Shown in pieces: positions 1-7,243 of a stretch of DNA of 64,000 bases. Location of the stretch: contig NZ_JAMLIX010000001.1 in the NCBI RefSeq assembly GCF_023953965.1, positions 2,418,501 through 2,482,500 on the forward strand, in the 5' to 3' direction. The DNA comes from Bosea sp. (in: a-proteobacteria). Lineage in GTDB: Bacteria > Pseudomonadota > Alphaproteobacteria > Rhizobiales > Beijerinckiaceae. Made by a program: the position numbers and the translations under genes. The notes beneath the pieces were generated by a model. The model was not told the origin of the DNA and ran no database searches. It worked only from the letters and a program-made list of their open reading frames with translations. Each line of letters starts with the position of its first letter. Positions within the stretch are counted from its first letter, which is position 1.

Positions 1-239
1 TTGTCGGCCGACTGGAGCAGGTTGTCGCGGCGCCCGAGCGCCGCCTTGGCATAGGTCGGATAGGCGAAATGGGCTGGATCGGTGATGCCGGCGCGGGTTT
101 CCTCTGCCTGGATCTCGCGATCGAGATCGCCCGCCATCCGGTGAAAATCGGCGATCATCATCTCGATCTGGCTTACCCGGCGACGCTTCTCGTCGACCTG
201 GAAGCGCTTGAGGCGAAGAAGCGTCTCTCGCGACTTCAT
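1..239 (-). CDS. fliJ: Flagellar export protein FliJ, N-terminal part (cut by window edge)
   Basis: The minus-strand frame opens with ATG at 239 after a GGAG about 11 nt upstream and runs off the window without a stop, giving the first 79 residues (MKSRETLLRLKRF...). The basic, heptad-like N-terminus rich in Arg, Lys, Glu and Leu is typical of FliJ, a small coiled-coil protein that works with the FliI ATPase and FliH at the flagellar type III export gate and recycles chaperones. FliI lies upstream on the same strand, which supports the call, although a plus-strand transporter gene separates the two here. Identification rests on length, composition and context because FliJ is poorly conserved. 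Confidence 0.72.
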   Translation of the reverse strand, partial: MKSRETLLRLKRFQVDEKRRRVSQIEMMIADFHRMAGDLDREIQAEETRAGITDPAHFAYPTYAKAALGRRDNLLQSAD

Positions 240-424
240 GTGGTTTTCAACTCCTGATTACGCATTGGCGCCCTGCCGACCCCTCGACATGCGCCCCAAC
301 TCCATCCGCGAGACGAAGACCAGCATGGCGCAAGGAGGTTGACCTTTCCTTACCGGGACGGGCGGCCTTTTACGCATGCGCGGGCCGCGCGCCGGCTGCT
401 GCCGCCGGCGGCCGGGATGCTCTA

Positions 425-1681
425 GTGACGAGAGGCGTCCGGCCGTCCGGTCTTCTGCCCCGCGGATATCCTGTCTTGGCTGTCTCTTCTCGTTTCGGCG
501 GGCACGGCCCCCTGCTCTTCGGCCTCGCGGTGACCCGCGTCATCGGTTGGGGCTCGACCTTCTATGCGCCATCGGTGCTGGTCGGCCCGCTCGAGCGGGA
601 GATCGGTCTCAATGCCGAGGTCGTCTTCGCCGGCATCACCATCCTGCTGGTCACCGGCGCGCTGATCGCGCCCGCGATCGGGCGCATGCTCGACCGCGAG
701 GGTACGCGCCGCGCGATGTGCGTCGGTGCCGTGATCTGCGCGCTCGGGCTTGCCGTGCTTTCGCTGGCGCAGGGGCCGGTAAGCTATCTTGCGAGCTGGT
801 TCGTGATCGGGCTCGGCCATGCGCTGTCGCTCGCCAATTCCGCCAACGTCACCATCGCCCAGCTCATGGGCGAGCGGACGCGCCGCGCCATCGGGCTGAT
901 GATGCTGGTGACGGGGCTGTCCTCCAGCGTGTTCTGGCCCTTGACCGCCGTGCTGACCGACGCGTTCGGCTGGCGCGTGGCGCTTCTCGTCTTCGCCGCG
1001 ATGCAGATCGTCATCGTCCTGCCGATCTTTGCTTGCGTGCCGCGCTACCGGCCGGCGCCGCCGCCCGCCGCCCTGCCGGATGTCCACCCGGCGGGCGAAT
1101 ACGGCAGCGTGGCGCCGGCTTCCCGCAGGGCGGCCTTCTGGCTGGTGGCGCTCGCCTTCTCGGCGAGCGGGCTCGCCTCCTGGGGGCTGCCGCTGCACCT
1201 GATCAGGCTGTTCCAGGAGTGGGGGCTGACGCAGGCCGAAGCCGTCTGGGTCGCGACGCTGAGCGGGCCCGCGACGATCGCCGCGCGCGCCATCGACGCC
1301 ACGCTCGGCGAGCGGCTGCCGGTGGAAAGGGTCGCGCTGTGGGGCCTGCTGCTGGGGCCGGTCCTGTGCCTCGCTTTGCCCGTCGTGCCGATGACGATCA
1401 CCACCGCGGCGATCTTCGTCGTGCTGTTCAGCGCGGTGCTCGGCGTGATCTCGATCGCGCGGGCGACGCTGCCGCTGGCGCTGTTCGGCCGCAACGGCTT
1501 CGCTGTCGTTCTCGGCAAGCTCACCGTGCCGCAGAACATCGCCTTCGCCGCCGCGCCGCTGCTGTTTGCGGTGATGGTCGAGCGGCTCGGCGCGAATGTG
1601 ACGCTGATCGTTTCGGCGGCGATCCAGGCGGTCGGCTTCGCCGCGATGCTCGCGCTGGTGCAGATGGTGCCGCGGCGCTAG
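425..1681 (+). CDS. Major facilitator superfamily transporter
   Basis: A protein of about 418 residues with roughly 12 hydrophobic segments and the loop 2-3 MFS signature (GRMLDREGTRRAM, about residues 80-92). It is an inner-membrane secondary transporter; substrate and direction cannot be read from the sequence. The GTG at 425 has no convincing ribosome site, so the true start may lie a few codons downstream; the first membrane segment begins near residue 28. It is the only plus-strand gene inside the fliI-fliJ pair. Its stop codon TAG overlaps the first base of a palindromic repeat. It looks like an insertion into a flagellar locus, although its codon usage does not differ visibly from its neighbours. 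Confidence 0.85.
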   Translation: MTRGVRPSGLLPRGYPVLAVSSRFGGHGPLLFGLAVTRVIGWGSTFYAPSVLVGPLEREIGLNAEVVFAGITILLVTGALIAPAIGRMLDREGTRRAMCVGAVICALGLAVLSLAQGPVSYLASWFVIGLGHALSLANSANVTIAQLMGERTRRAIGLMMLVTGLSSSVFWPLTAVLTDAFGWRVALLVFAAMQIVIVLPIFACVPRYRPAPPPAALPDVHPAGEYGSVAPASRRAAFWLVALAFSASGLASWGLPLHLIRLFQEWGLTQAEAVWVATLSGPATIAARAIDATLGERLPVERVALWGLLLGPVLCLALPVVPMTITTAAIFVVLFSAVLGVISIARATLPLALFGRNGFAVVLGKLTVPQNIAFAAAPLLFAVMVERLGANVTLIVSAAIQAVGFAAMLALVQMVPRR

Positions 1682-1771
1682 AGCATCGGACCGAAAAGTG
1701 GAATCCACTTTTCGGAAGAATCCGATGCTCCAACAATGAGATAGATCATCGTTACCGCGTCCGATAGGACG
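1681..1771. repeat. Two-module palindromic intergenic element, copy 1
   Basis: Module A (1681-1730) is a long imperfect hairpin: arms of 10 bp (gagcatcgga, 1681-1690 with 1721-1730) and 12 bp (ccgaaaagtgga, 1691-1702 with 1704-1715) around a single central base, with a 5-nt bulge. Module B (1733-1771) begins with 20 bases, acaatgagatagatcatcgt, that recur exactly at 38703-38722 on the other strand. It lies between the convergent MFS and fliI genes and could end both transcripts. Mosaic palindromes of this kind resemble the intergenic elements known from rhizobia (RIME-like); assignment to a named family is inference. Confidence 0.75.
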
Positions 1772-1777
1772 CCGCGG

Positions 1778-3121
1778 TCAGGCGCCGCCGATGATCGCGG
1801 CGAGGCGGGCGTAGCATTCCGGCAGCGGGGTCGCCTCGTCCTTCGCCTGCTTGAGGAACGCCTCCAGCGCCGGATTGAGCCGGATCGCCTCGTCGACCTC
1901 GGCGGAAGCCCCCTGGCGATAGGCGCCGAGCCGGATCAGCTCCTCCATGTCGGCATAGGTCGCAAGCGTGGCGCGGGCCTTCTGCACCACCGGGTAATAG
2001 GCCGGGTCGCAGGCGCGCGGCATGGTCCGCGAGACCGATTTCAGGATGTTGATCGCGGGATAGCGTCCGCGCTCGGCGATCGAGCGCTCCATCACGATAT
2101 GGCCGTCGAGGATGCCGCGCACCGCGTCGGCGACCGGCTCGTCATGGTCGCCGCCATCGACCAGCACGGTGAAGAGGCCGGTGATGGCGCCTTCGCCCGT
2201 GCCCGGGCCGGCACGCTCGAGCAGGCGCGGCAGCTCGGCGAAGACGGTCGGCGTATAGCCCTTGGTGGTCGGCGGCTCGCCGGCGGCAAGCCCGATCTCG
2301 CGCATCGCCATGGCGAAGCGCGTCACCGAATCCATCAGGCACATCACCTGCAGGCCACGGTCGCGGAAATATTCGGCGAGCGTCAGCGTGGTCAGCGCCG
2401 CCTGCTTGCGCATCAAAGCGGGCTCGTCGGAGGTGGCGACGACGACGATCGAGCGGGCGAGGCCCTCAGGCCCCAGATCCTCCTGGAGGAATTCCTGCAC
2501 CTCGCGGCCGCGCTCGCCGACGAGACCGATGATGTTGACGTCGGCCCGGGCATAGCGGGCGAGCATCGAGAGCAGCACCGACTTGCCGACGCCGGAGCCG
2601 GCGAAGATGCCCATGCGCTGGCCGACGCAGCAGGTCAGGAAGGTGTTGAGCGCGCGCACGCCGAGGTCGAGCGGGGCGCCGACGCGGCGGCGCGCATGGG
2701 CGGGCGGGGGATCGTTGCGGAAGGCGAAGAGCGTGTCGCCCTCGGGCAGCGGCGGGCCGCCGTCGACGGGCCGGCCGAGCGCGTCGACGACGCGGCCGAG
2801 CCAGGCGGGCGTGGGCTTGAGGCCGGGTTGCGCCCGGTCGACATGGACGGGGCAGCCGCGGCGCACGCCGGTAAGCCCGCCGAAGGGCATGACCAGCGCC
2901 CTCTCGCCGGAGAAGCCGACGACCTCGCAGGGGACCCTGGTGCCGGCCGCGATCTCGATGCCGACGCGCCCGCCGAGGCTCATCGCGCCGATCGGGCCTG
3001 CGACCTCGACGAGCAGGCCGCGCACGCCGATGACGCGGCCATAGATGCTCACGGCCTCGATCCGCCCGATGGCGGAAGCGAGCGTGGCGAGGCGGTCGTG
3101 GCCGTGCGGGGGGGAATTCAT
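1778..3121 (-). CDS. fliI: Flagellar export ATPase FliI
   Basis: A 447-residue protein of the F1-beta/type III secretion ATPase family, the usual FliI length. The Walker A loop GSGVGKS is at about residues 175-181 and the Walker B region LMDSVTRFAM about 80 residues later; the N-terminal beta-barrel and C-terminal helical parts are complete. FliI forms a hexamer with FliH under the export gate and uses ATP to release chaperones and unfold flagellar substrates. The ATG at 3121 is the outermost start. Divergent ctrA lies 391 bp away, an arrangement common in Hyphomicrobiales and consistent with CtrA control of flagellar genes. The usual partner fliJ is displaced by about 1.5 kb. Confidence 0.95.
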   Translation of the reverse strand: MNSPPHGHDRLATLASAIGRIEAVSIYGRVIGVRGLLVEVAGPIGAMSLGGRVGIEIAAGTRVPCEVVGFSGERALVMPFGGLTGVRRGCPVHVDRAQPGLKPTPAWLGRVVDALGRPVDGGPPLPEGDTLFAFRNDPPPAHARRRVGAPLDLGVRALNTFLTCCVGQRMGIFAGSGVGKSVLLSMLARYARADVNIIGLVGERGREVQEFLQEDLGPEGLARSIVVVATSDEPALMRKQAALTTLTLAEYFRDRGLQVMCLMDSVTRFAMAMREIGLAAGEPPTTKGYTPTVFAELPRLLERAGPGTGEGAITGLFTVLVDGGDHDEPVADAVRGILDGHIVMERSIAERGRYPAINILKSVSRTMPRACDPAYYPVVQKARATLATYADMEELIRLGAYRQGASAEVDEAIRLNPALEAFLKQAKDEATPLPECYARLAAIIGGA

Positions 3122-3512
3122 CGGGAGCAGGTCAGCCTTGTGGAGAATCTGGTAAGGGTTCCTAACAAATTGCGCTTATTTACCGTCCATTAAGCTCTGT
3201 GGTTAAGACTGCGGATCGAGGCTGCTGCGTGAAACAGGGCCGTTATCGCCCTGTTTCACGCAGCGACCCTCCGCGAGCGCGCTTTCGCGGACGAGATTTT
3301 CGACGATCCGTGTCAAATGCGACTCACCTCGACAAGGATCGCCGTTTTTCTCCGAGGAAGCGCTTGCGCTCGGGAATCACGGTTTGTTAACCAGTTTCCC
3401 ATAGCGTGTCGCGTGGCGTTTCATTGGGCAAGTGCGTCGTCGCCGAGGACCGAACGGTCCGGGCGGAAGCAACGGTCATTCCTGCCCTGCGGGCGAAATT
3501 GGGGACGTGGAC
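3122..3512. promoter_or_regulatory. fliI-ctrA divergent control region
   Basis: This 391-bp stretch between divergent fliI and ctrA contains no supportable gene. It holds three GANTC sites (GAATC 3145-3149, GACTC 3321-3325, GAATC 3374-3378), the recognition sequence of the cell-cycle methyltransferase CcrM, which sets replication-dependent ctrA transcription in Caulobacter. TTAA half-sites occur at 3190-3193, 3203-3206 and 3387-3390; the first two are spaced by 9 nt instead of the CtrA consensus 7, so they are at best degenerate CtrA boxes. A perfect long hairpin lies at 3224-3264. Exact promoters were not resolved. Confidence 0.6.
3224..3264. repeat. Perfect 17-bp inverted repeat between fliI and ctrA promoters
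   Basis: The arms gctgcgtgaaacagggc (3224-3240) and gccctgtttcacgcagc (3248-3264) are exact reverse complements with a 7-nt loop. No T-run follows on either strand, so it is not a standard intrinsic terminator. It lies roughly midway in the divergent region, 249 bp before ctrA. It could insulate the two promoters, act in the ctrA leader RNA, or bind a dimeric regulator. Confidence 0.7.
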
Positions 3513-4214
3513 ATGCGGGTTCTGCTGATCGAGGACGATAGCGCGACCGCTCAAAGCATCGAGCTCATGCTCAAATCGGAGAGCTTCAACGTCTATACGA
3601 CGGATCTCGGCGAAGAGGGTGTCGATCTCGGCAAGCTCTACGACTACGACATCATCCTGCTCGACCTGAACCTGCCCGACATGTCGGGCTACGAGGTGCT
3701 GCGCAGCTTGCGCGTCGCCAAGGTCAAGACGCCGATCCTGATCCTGTCCGGCCTCGCCGGCATCGAGGACAAGGTGAAGGGGCTGGGCTTCGGCGCCGAC
3801 GACTACCTCACCAAGCCGTTCCATAAAGACGAGCTCGTCGCCCGCATCCATGCGATCGTGCGCCGCTCGAAGGGCCATGCCCAGTCGGTCATCACCACCG
3901 GCGACCTGGTCGTCAACCTCGACACCAAGACGGTCGAGGTCGATGCCGCCCGCGTGCACCTGACCGGCAAGGAATACCAGATGCTGGAGCTGCTCTCGCT
4001 GCGCAAGGGCACGACGCTGACCAAGGAGATGTTCCTCAACCATCTCTATGGCGGCATGGACGAGCCCGAGCTCAAGATCATCGACGTCTTCATCTGCAAG
4101 CTGCGCAAGAAGCTCGCCAACGCGTCGGACGGCAAGAACTACATCGAGACCGTCTGGGGCCGCGGCTATGTGCTGCGCGAGCCCTCCGAGGCCGACGAGC
4201 GCATCCCGGCCTGA
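3513..4214 (+). CDS. ctrA: Cell-cycle master response regulator CtrA
   Basis: A 233-residue OmpR-family regulator nearly identical in layout to CtrA: receiver domain with the acidic pair D8/D9, phospho-acceptor D51 (LLDLNLP), the switch Lys in TKPF, then a winged-helix domain with the characteristic GKEYQMLELL segment. CtrA binds TTAA-N7-TTAA sites, silences the origin and drives division, flagellar and surface genes. ATG at 3513 gives the family-standard start; in-frame codons upstream extend the frame but encode no CtrA sequence. The C-terminus ends in Pro-Ala and not the Ala-Ala degron tail of Caulobacter CtrA, so proteolysis may differ. The phosphotransferase gene chpT lies about 6 kb downstream. 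Confidence 0.97.
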   Translation: MRVLLIEDDSATAQSIELMLKSESFNVYTTDLGEEGVDLGKLYDYDIILLDLNLPDMSGYEVLRSLRVAKVKTPILILSGLAGIEDKVKGLGFGADDYLTKPFHKDELVARIHAIVRRSKGHAQSVITTGDLVVNLDTKTVEVDAARVHLTGKEYQMLELLSLRKGTTLTKEMFLNHLYGGMDEPELKIIDVFICKLRKKLANASDGKNYIETVWGRGYVLREPSEADERIPA

Positions 4215-4299
4215 GGCCCGCCTGTCATCGGGCCGTCACGAAGCGACGCCATACCGGTTCTTGACCTGATCGTCGGATGTACACGACAGGTCGACGGGG

Positions 4300-4323
4300 A
4301 CCCCGCCGAGAGGCGGGGTTTTT
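4300..4323 (+). terminator. Rho-independent terminator after ctrA
   Basis: The stem ccccgcc (4301-4307) / ggcgggg (4312-4318) with a GAGA tetraloop and an extra A-T closing pair is followed by five T residues. It lies 86 nt after the ctrA stop and before the convergent cheR end. Confidence 0.85.
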
Positions 4324-4339
4324 GTTTGGGGGGGTGCGC

Positions 4340-5206
4340 CTACGCCCGCAACGGCGGCGCGTTTTCGCCACGGCCCGCTTCGGCGGCCGCAGCCATCGAG
4401 ACGTGCCGGTAGAGGCCCCGGTGCCGCGGATCGGCGGTGAGCATGCTCGTCAGGCCGAGCACGGTTTCGGTGGCGCCGAGGATGAAGGCGCCGTCCGGCA
4501 CGAGGCGGGGGCTGAGGCGCTCCAGCACCTTCATCTTGGTCTGCAGGTCGAAATAGATCAGGACATTGCGGCAGAAGATCACGTCGAAGCGGCCGAACTG
4601 GTCGTTGCGCTCCAGCAGGTTGTGCTGCCTGAACGTGACCATCGCGCGGATGCGCTGCGAGAGCTGCCATCTGTCGCCCTCCTGCCGGAAATGCTTCAGC
4701 AGCATCCGGATCGGCAGGCCGCGCTGGATCTCGTGCTGGCTGTAGAGCCCGGCGCGGGCCTTCTCCAGGATCTCGGCGGAGATATCCGTTCCCAGGATAT
4801 CGATCTTCCAGCCGGCGAGGCGTTCCGCCATCTCGTCGACGAGCATGGCGAGCGAATAGGCTTCCTGGCCGCTGGAGACGGCCGCGCACCAGATCCGCAG
4901 CGAGCGGCTGGCGGCATTGGCGGCGAGCCGCTCGGGCAGGACGACGTCCTGGAACAGGGTGAAGGGCGTCTGGTCGCGGAAGAACAGCGTCTCGTTTGTG
5001 GTCATCGCGTCGACCACGGCGCCTTCGAGGTCCGGATCCGGCGCGGCACGCAGCCGGTGGACGAGCGTCCCGATATCGGCAAGGCCGTGCCGGCGGCAGA
5101 GGATGCCGAGCCGGCTCTCGACCAGATAGCGCTTGTCGGCGGTGAGCGACAGGCCGGAGCGCTGTTGCAGCAGCAGGCGCAGGAAGGCGAAATCGGTTTC
5201 GGTCAT
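4340..5206 (-). CDS. cheR: Chemotaxis protein methyltransferase CheR
   Basis: A 288-residue protein with an N-terminal helical CheR domain and a SAM-binding methyltransferase domain. Visible signatures are TTNETLFFRD, IWCAAVSSGQEAYSLAM (SAM loop), LGTDIS and FCRNVLIYFD. It methylates glutamates on chemoreceptors using S-adenosylmethionine, opposing CheB to give adaptation. It is the last gene of the che operon and its ATG overlaps the cheB stop by 4 bp, indicating translational coupling. The receptor-pentapeptide-binding beta-subdomain is present, so nothing seems missing. Confidence 0.95.
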   Translation of the reverse strand: MTETDFAFLRLLLQQRSGLSLTADKRYLVESRLGILCRRHGLADIGTLVHRLRAAPDPDLEGAVVDAMTTNETLFFRDQTPFTLFQDVVLPERLAANAASRSLRIWCAAVSSGQEAYSLAMLVDEMAERLAGWKIDILGTDISAEILEKARAGLYSQHEIQRGLPIRMLLKHFRQEGDRWQLSQRIRAMVTFRQHNLLERNDQFGRFDVIFCRNVLIYFDLQTKMKVLERLSPRLVPDGAFILGATETVLGLTSMLTADPRHRGLYRHVSMAAAAEAGRGENAPPLRA

Positions 5207-6318
5207 GCGGATCGGGCTCCGCGCACGAGGCAGCGGATCGAGGCGCCGATCTCGTCGAGCGCGATCACCGCGCTGGCGTGGCGGGCGCGCACGACCGAGC
5301 CCGGCATGCCCCAGATCGTGCTGCTCGGCTCGTCCTGGGCGATGACGGCGGCGCCCGCCTGGCGCAGCGCGCCGGCGCCGTCGGTGCCGTCGCTACCCAT
5401 GCCGGTGAGCACGAGGCCGAGCGCGGCGGCGCCGAGATGGCGGGCGGCGTCGCTGAACAGCACGTCGACCGCCGGCCGGCAGAAATTGACGGGCGCCTCG
5501 TCGCCGATGCGCGCGACGATGTGGCCGAGGCGGCGGTCGATGCCGAGATGGCGCCCGCCGGGCGCGATATAGACGGTGCCGCGCACCAGCCGCTCGCCGT
5601 CGAAGGGCTCGCGGGCGGGGATGCCGATCTGGGCCGAGACCTGCTCGGCGAAGGAGGCGGTGAACAGCGGCGGCATGTGCTGGACGACGACGGTCGTCAG
5701 GTCGGTGAGGCCCTCGCCGATGTCGAAAAGCACCTTGGCGACGGCGCGCGGCCCGCCGGTCGAGGCGCCGATCACCAGATAGCGCGGCATCATCGAGACG
5801 AGCGGGCGCAGATTGACCGGGCCGACCTGCGCCAGCTCGGTGTCGATCTCCGGCGGCAGCGAGCCGGGCTTGACCGGCGTCTGCAGGATGTTGCCGAGCT
5901 TCAGCAGGAACTCGCTGCGGAAATCCAGCGAGAGCGTCATGCCGCTGCGGCTGTCGGGCTTGGAGACCACGTCCATCGCGCCCTGGGTCATGCATTCCAG
6001 CGCGAGGCGGGTGTTGCGCTCGTTCAGCGTCGCGGCGAGCAGGATGCCGGTATGGGGGCTTTCCTTCAGGATCCTGGGCAGCGCCGCGGCGGGATCGATG
6101 CCGGGCATGTCGAGATCGAGCACCATCACGTCGGGCTTGAAGCGGCTGGCATGGGCGAGCGCGGTCTCGCCGTCGCCGGCGACGGCGACGACATGGAAAT
6201 GGCCCGCCTCGCCGAGCCAGCGCGCGAAGAGGCCGCGCACGAGGACGGAATCGTCGGCGATGACGACCGTCTTGTGCCGCAAGGCCGGCGCTGCGGGCAG
6301 GGAGGAGGGGAAGACCAT
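5203..6318 (-). CDS. cheB: Chemotaxis protein-glutamate methylesterase CheB
   Basis: A 371-residue CheB with a receiver domain (acceptor D68 in VLDLDMPG, switch K120) joined to a methylesterase domain with the catalytic triad S186 (GASTGGP), H214 (VVQHMP) and D310 (GMGSDG). It removes receptor methyl groups and deamidates glutamines once phosphorylated by CheA. The receiver has Pro where GIDG normally ends, a minor change. ATG at 6318 has an AAGGA about 7 nt upstream. It sits 34 bp after cheY and overlaps cheR by 4 bp. Confidence 0.95.
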   Translation of the reverse strand: MVFPSSLPAAPALRHKTVVIADDSVLVRGLFARWLGEAGHFHVVAVAGDGETALAHASRFKPDVMVLDLDMPGIDPAAALPRILKESPHTGILLAATLNERNTRLALECMTQGAMDVVSKPDSRSGMTLSLDFRSEFLLKLGNILQTPVKPGSLPPEIDTELAQVGPVNLRPLVSMMPRYLVIGASTGGPRAVAKVLFDIGEGLTDLTTVVVQHMPPLFTASFAEQVSAQIGIPAREPFDGERLVRGTVYIAPGGRHLGIDRRLGHIVARIGDEAPVNFCRPAVDVLFSDAARHLGAAALGLVLTGMGSDGTDGAGALRQAGAAVIAQDEPSSTIWGMPGSVVRARHASAVIALDEIGASIRCLVRGARSA

Positions 6319-6352
6319 GCAAATCCTTCCCGGGGCGCCGGAGCGCTCCGGC

Positions 6353-6718
6353 TCAGAGCAGCCCGACCTGATGGAACTTCGAGGCGACGATCTCCTTGTC
6401 GAAAGGCTTCATGATGTATTCGTCGGCGCCGGCATGCATGGCGCGCGCGATATGGGCGATGTCGTTCTCGGTGGTGCAGAAGACGACCTTGGGTCGCTTT
6501 CCCCCGGGCATCTGGCGCAGCGTGCGCAGGAATTCGTAGCCGTCCATGATCGGCATGTTCCAGTCGAGCAGGACCGCGTCCGGCATCTCGCCCTTGCAGG
6601 CGTCGATGGCGCGCGCGCCGTCCTCGGCCTCGGCGATGCGGAACTGCAATCCCTCCAGGATGCGGCGGGCCACCTTGCGGATCACCGCGGAGTCATCGAC
6701 GACGAGGCAGTATTTCAT
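6353..6718 (-). CDS. cheY: Chemotaxis response regulator CheY
   Basis: A stand-alone 121-residue receiver domain: acidic pair D8/D9, phospho-acceptor D52 (LLDWNMP), Thr in FCTTEN and switch Lys in MKPFDKE. It has no output domain, so it most likely acts by binding the flagellar switch or by acting as a phosphate sink after phosphotransfer from CheA. It lies between cheW and cheB in the operon with short gaps on both sides (30 and 34 bp). Only one free CheY is present in this window. Confidence 0.93.
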   Translation of the reverse strand: MKYCLVVDDSAVIRKVARRILEGLQFRIAEAEDGARAIDACKGEMPDAVLLDWNMPIMDGYEFLRTLRQMPGGKRPKVVFCTTENDIAHIARAMHAGADEYIMKPFDKEIVASKFHQVGLL

Positions 6719-6748
6719 GATTGCTTCTCCGGAGCTGGGGCGCCGCCG

Positions 6749-7243
6749 TCAGGCTGCGCGGCGAAGGTCGAGATCAAGGACGGCATCGAGGTCGAGGACG
6801 ACGAGCAACTCGTCGTCGAGGCGATGAACGCCCGTCGCCAGCGCCGCCCAGAGGCGATCGAGATGGACGGGCAGCGGTTCGAAGGTCGAGCGGTCGAGCC
6901 GGATGACCTCGCCGACCGAATCGACGATGAGGGCATAGGCCTCGCCGTCATGGTCGATCCCGATCGCCGTCAGCTCGCCGCGCCTGCGGCCGTCGAGCCG
7001 GGCGGCGGGCCTTCCCAGCCGCCTCTGCAGGCAGATCGCGGTGACGATGCGCCCGCGCAGGTTGAGCAGGCCGACGACCTCCTCGGGCGCGTGCGGCACG
7101 ACGGTGATGCGGTCGACCATGAAGACATCCTGCACGCGGCCGATCGGCAGGCCCAGAAGCTGCTCGCCGACGCGGATGGTCACGTAGTCGAGCGAATCGC
7201 CGAAGCCGGGGGCGACGGGGGTGCGGACTTCGCTCTGCGTCAT
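6749..7243 (-). CDS. cheW: Chemotaxis coupling protein CheW
   Basis: A 164-residue CheW-domain protein that links chemoreceptors to CheA. Typical features are the LLGLPIGRVQDVF start of the fold, GLLNLRGRIVTA in the centre and ALIVDSVGEV near the end. The N-terminal ~18 residues are a short tail. Its ATG overlaps the cheA stop by 4 bp, so the two are translationally coupled and probably made in fixed ratio. Confidence 0.94.
   Translation of the reverse strand: MTQSEVRTPVAPGFGDSLDYVTIRVGEQLLGLPIGRVQDVFMVDRITVVPHAPEEVVGLLNLRGRIVTAICLQRRLGRPAARLDGRRRGELTAIGIDHDGEAYALIVDSVGEVIRLDRSTFEPLPVHLDRLWAALATGVHRLDDELLVVLDLDAVLDLDLRRAA

Noticed and set aside
422..1708. A minus-strand frame of 428 codons opposite the MFS gene
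   Set aside because: Composition lacks any fold-like pattern; the plus strand encodes clear membrane helices.
3190..3206. TTAA pair upstream of fliI as a CtrA box
   Set aside because: Spacing is 9 nt and not 7; kept only as a possible degenerate site.
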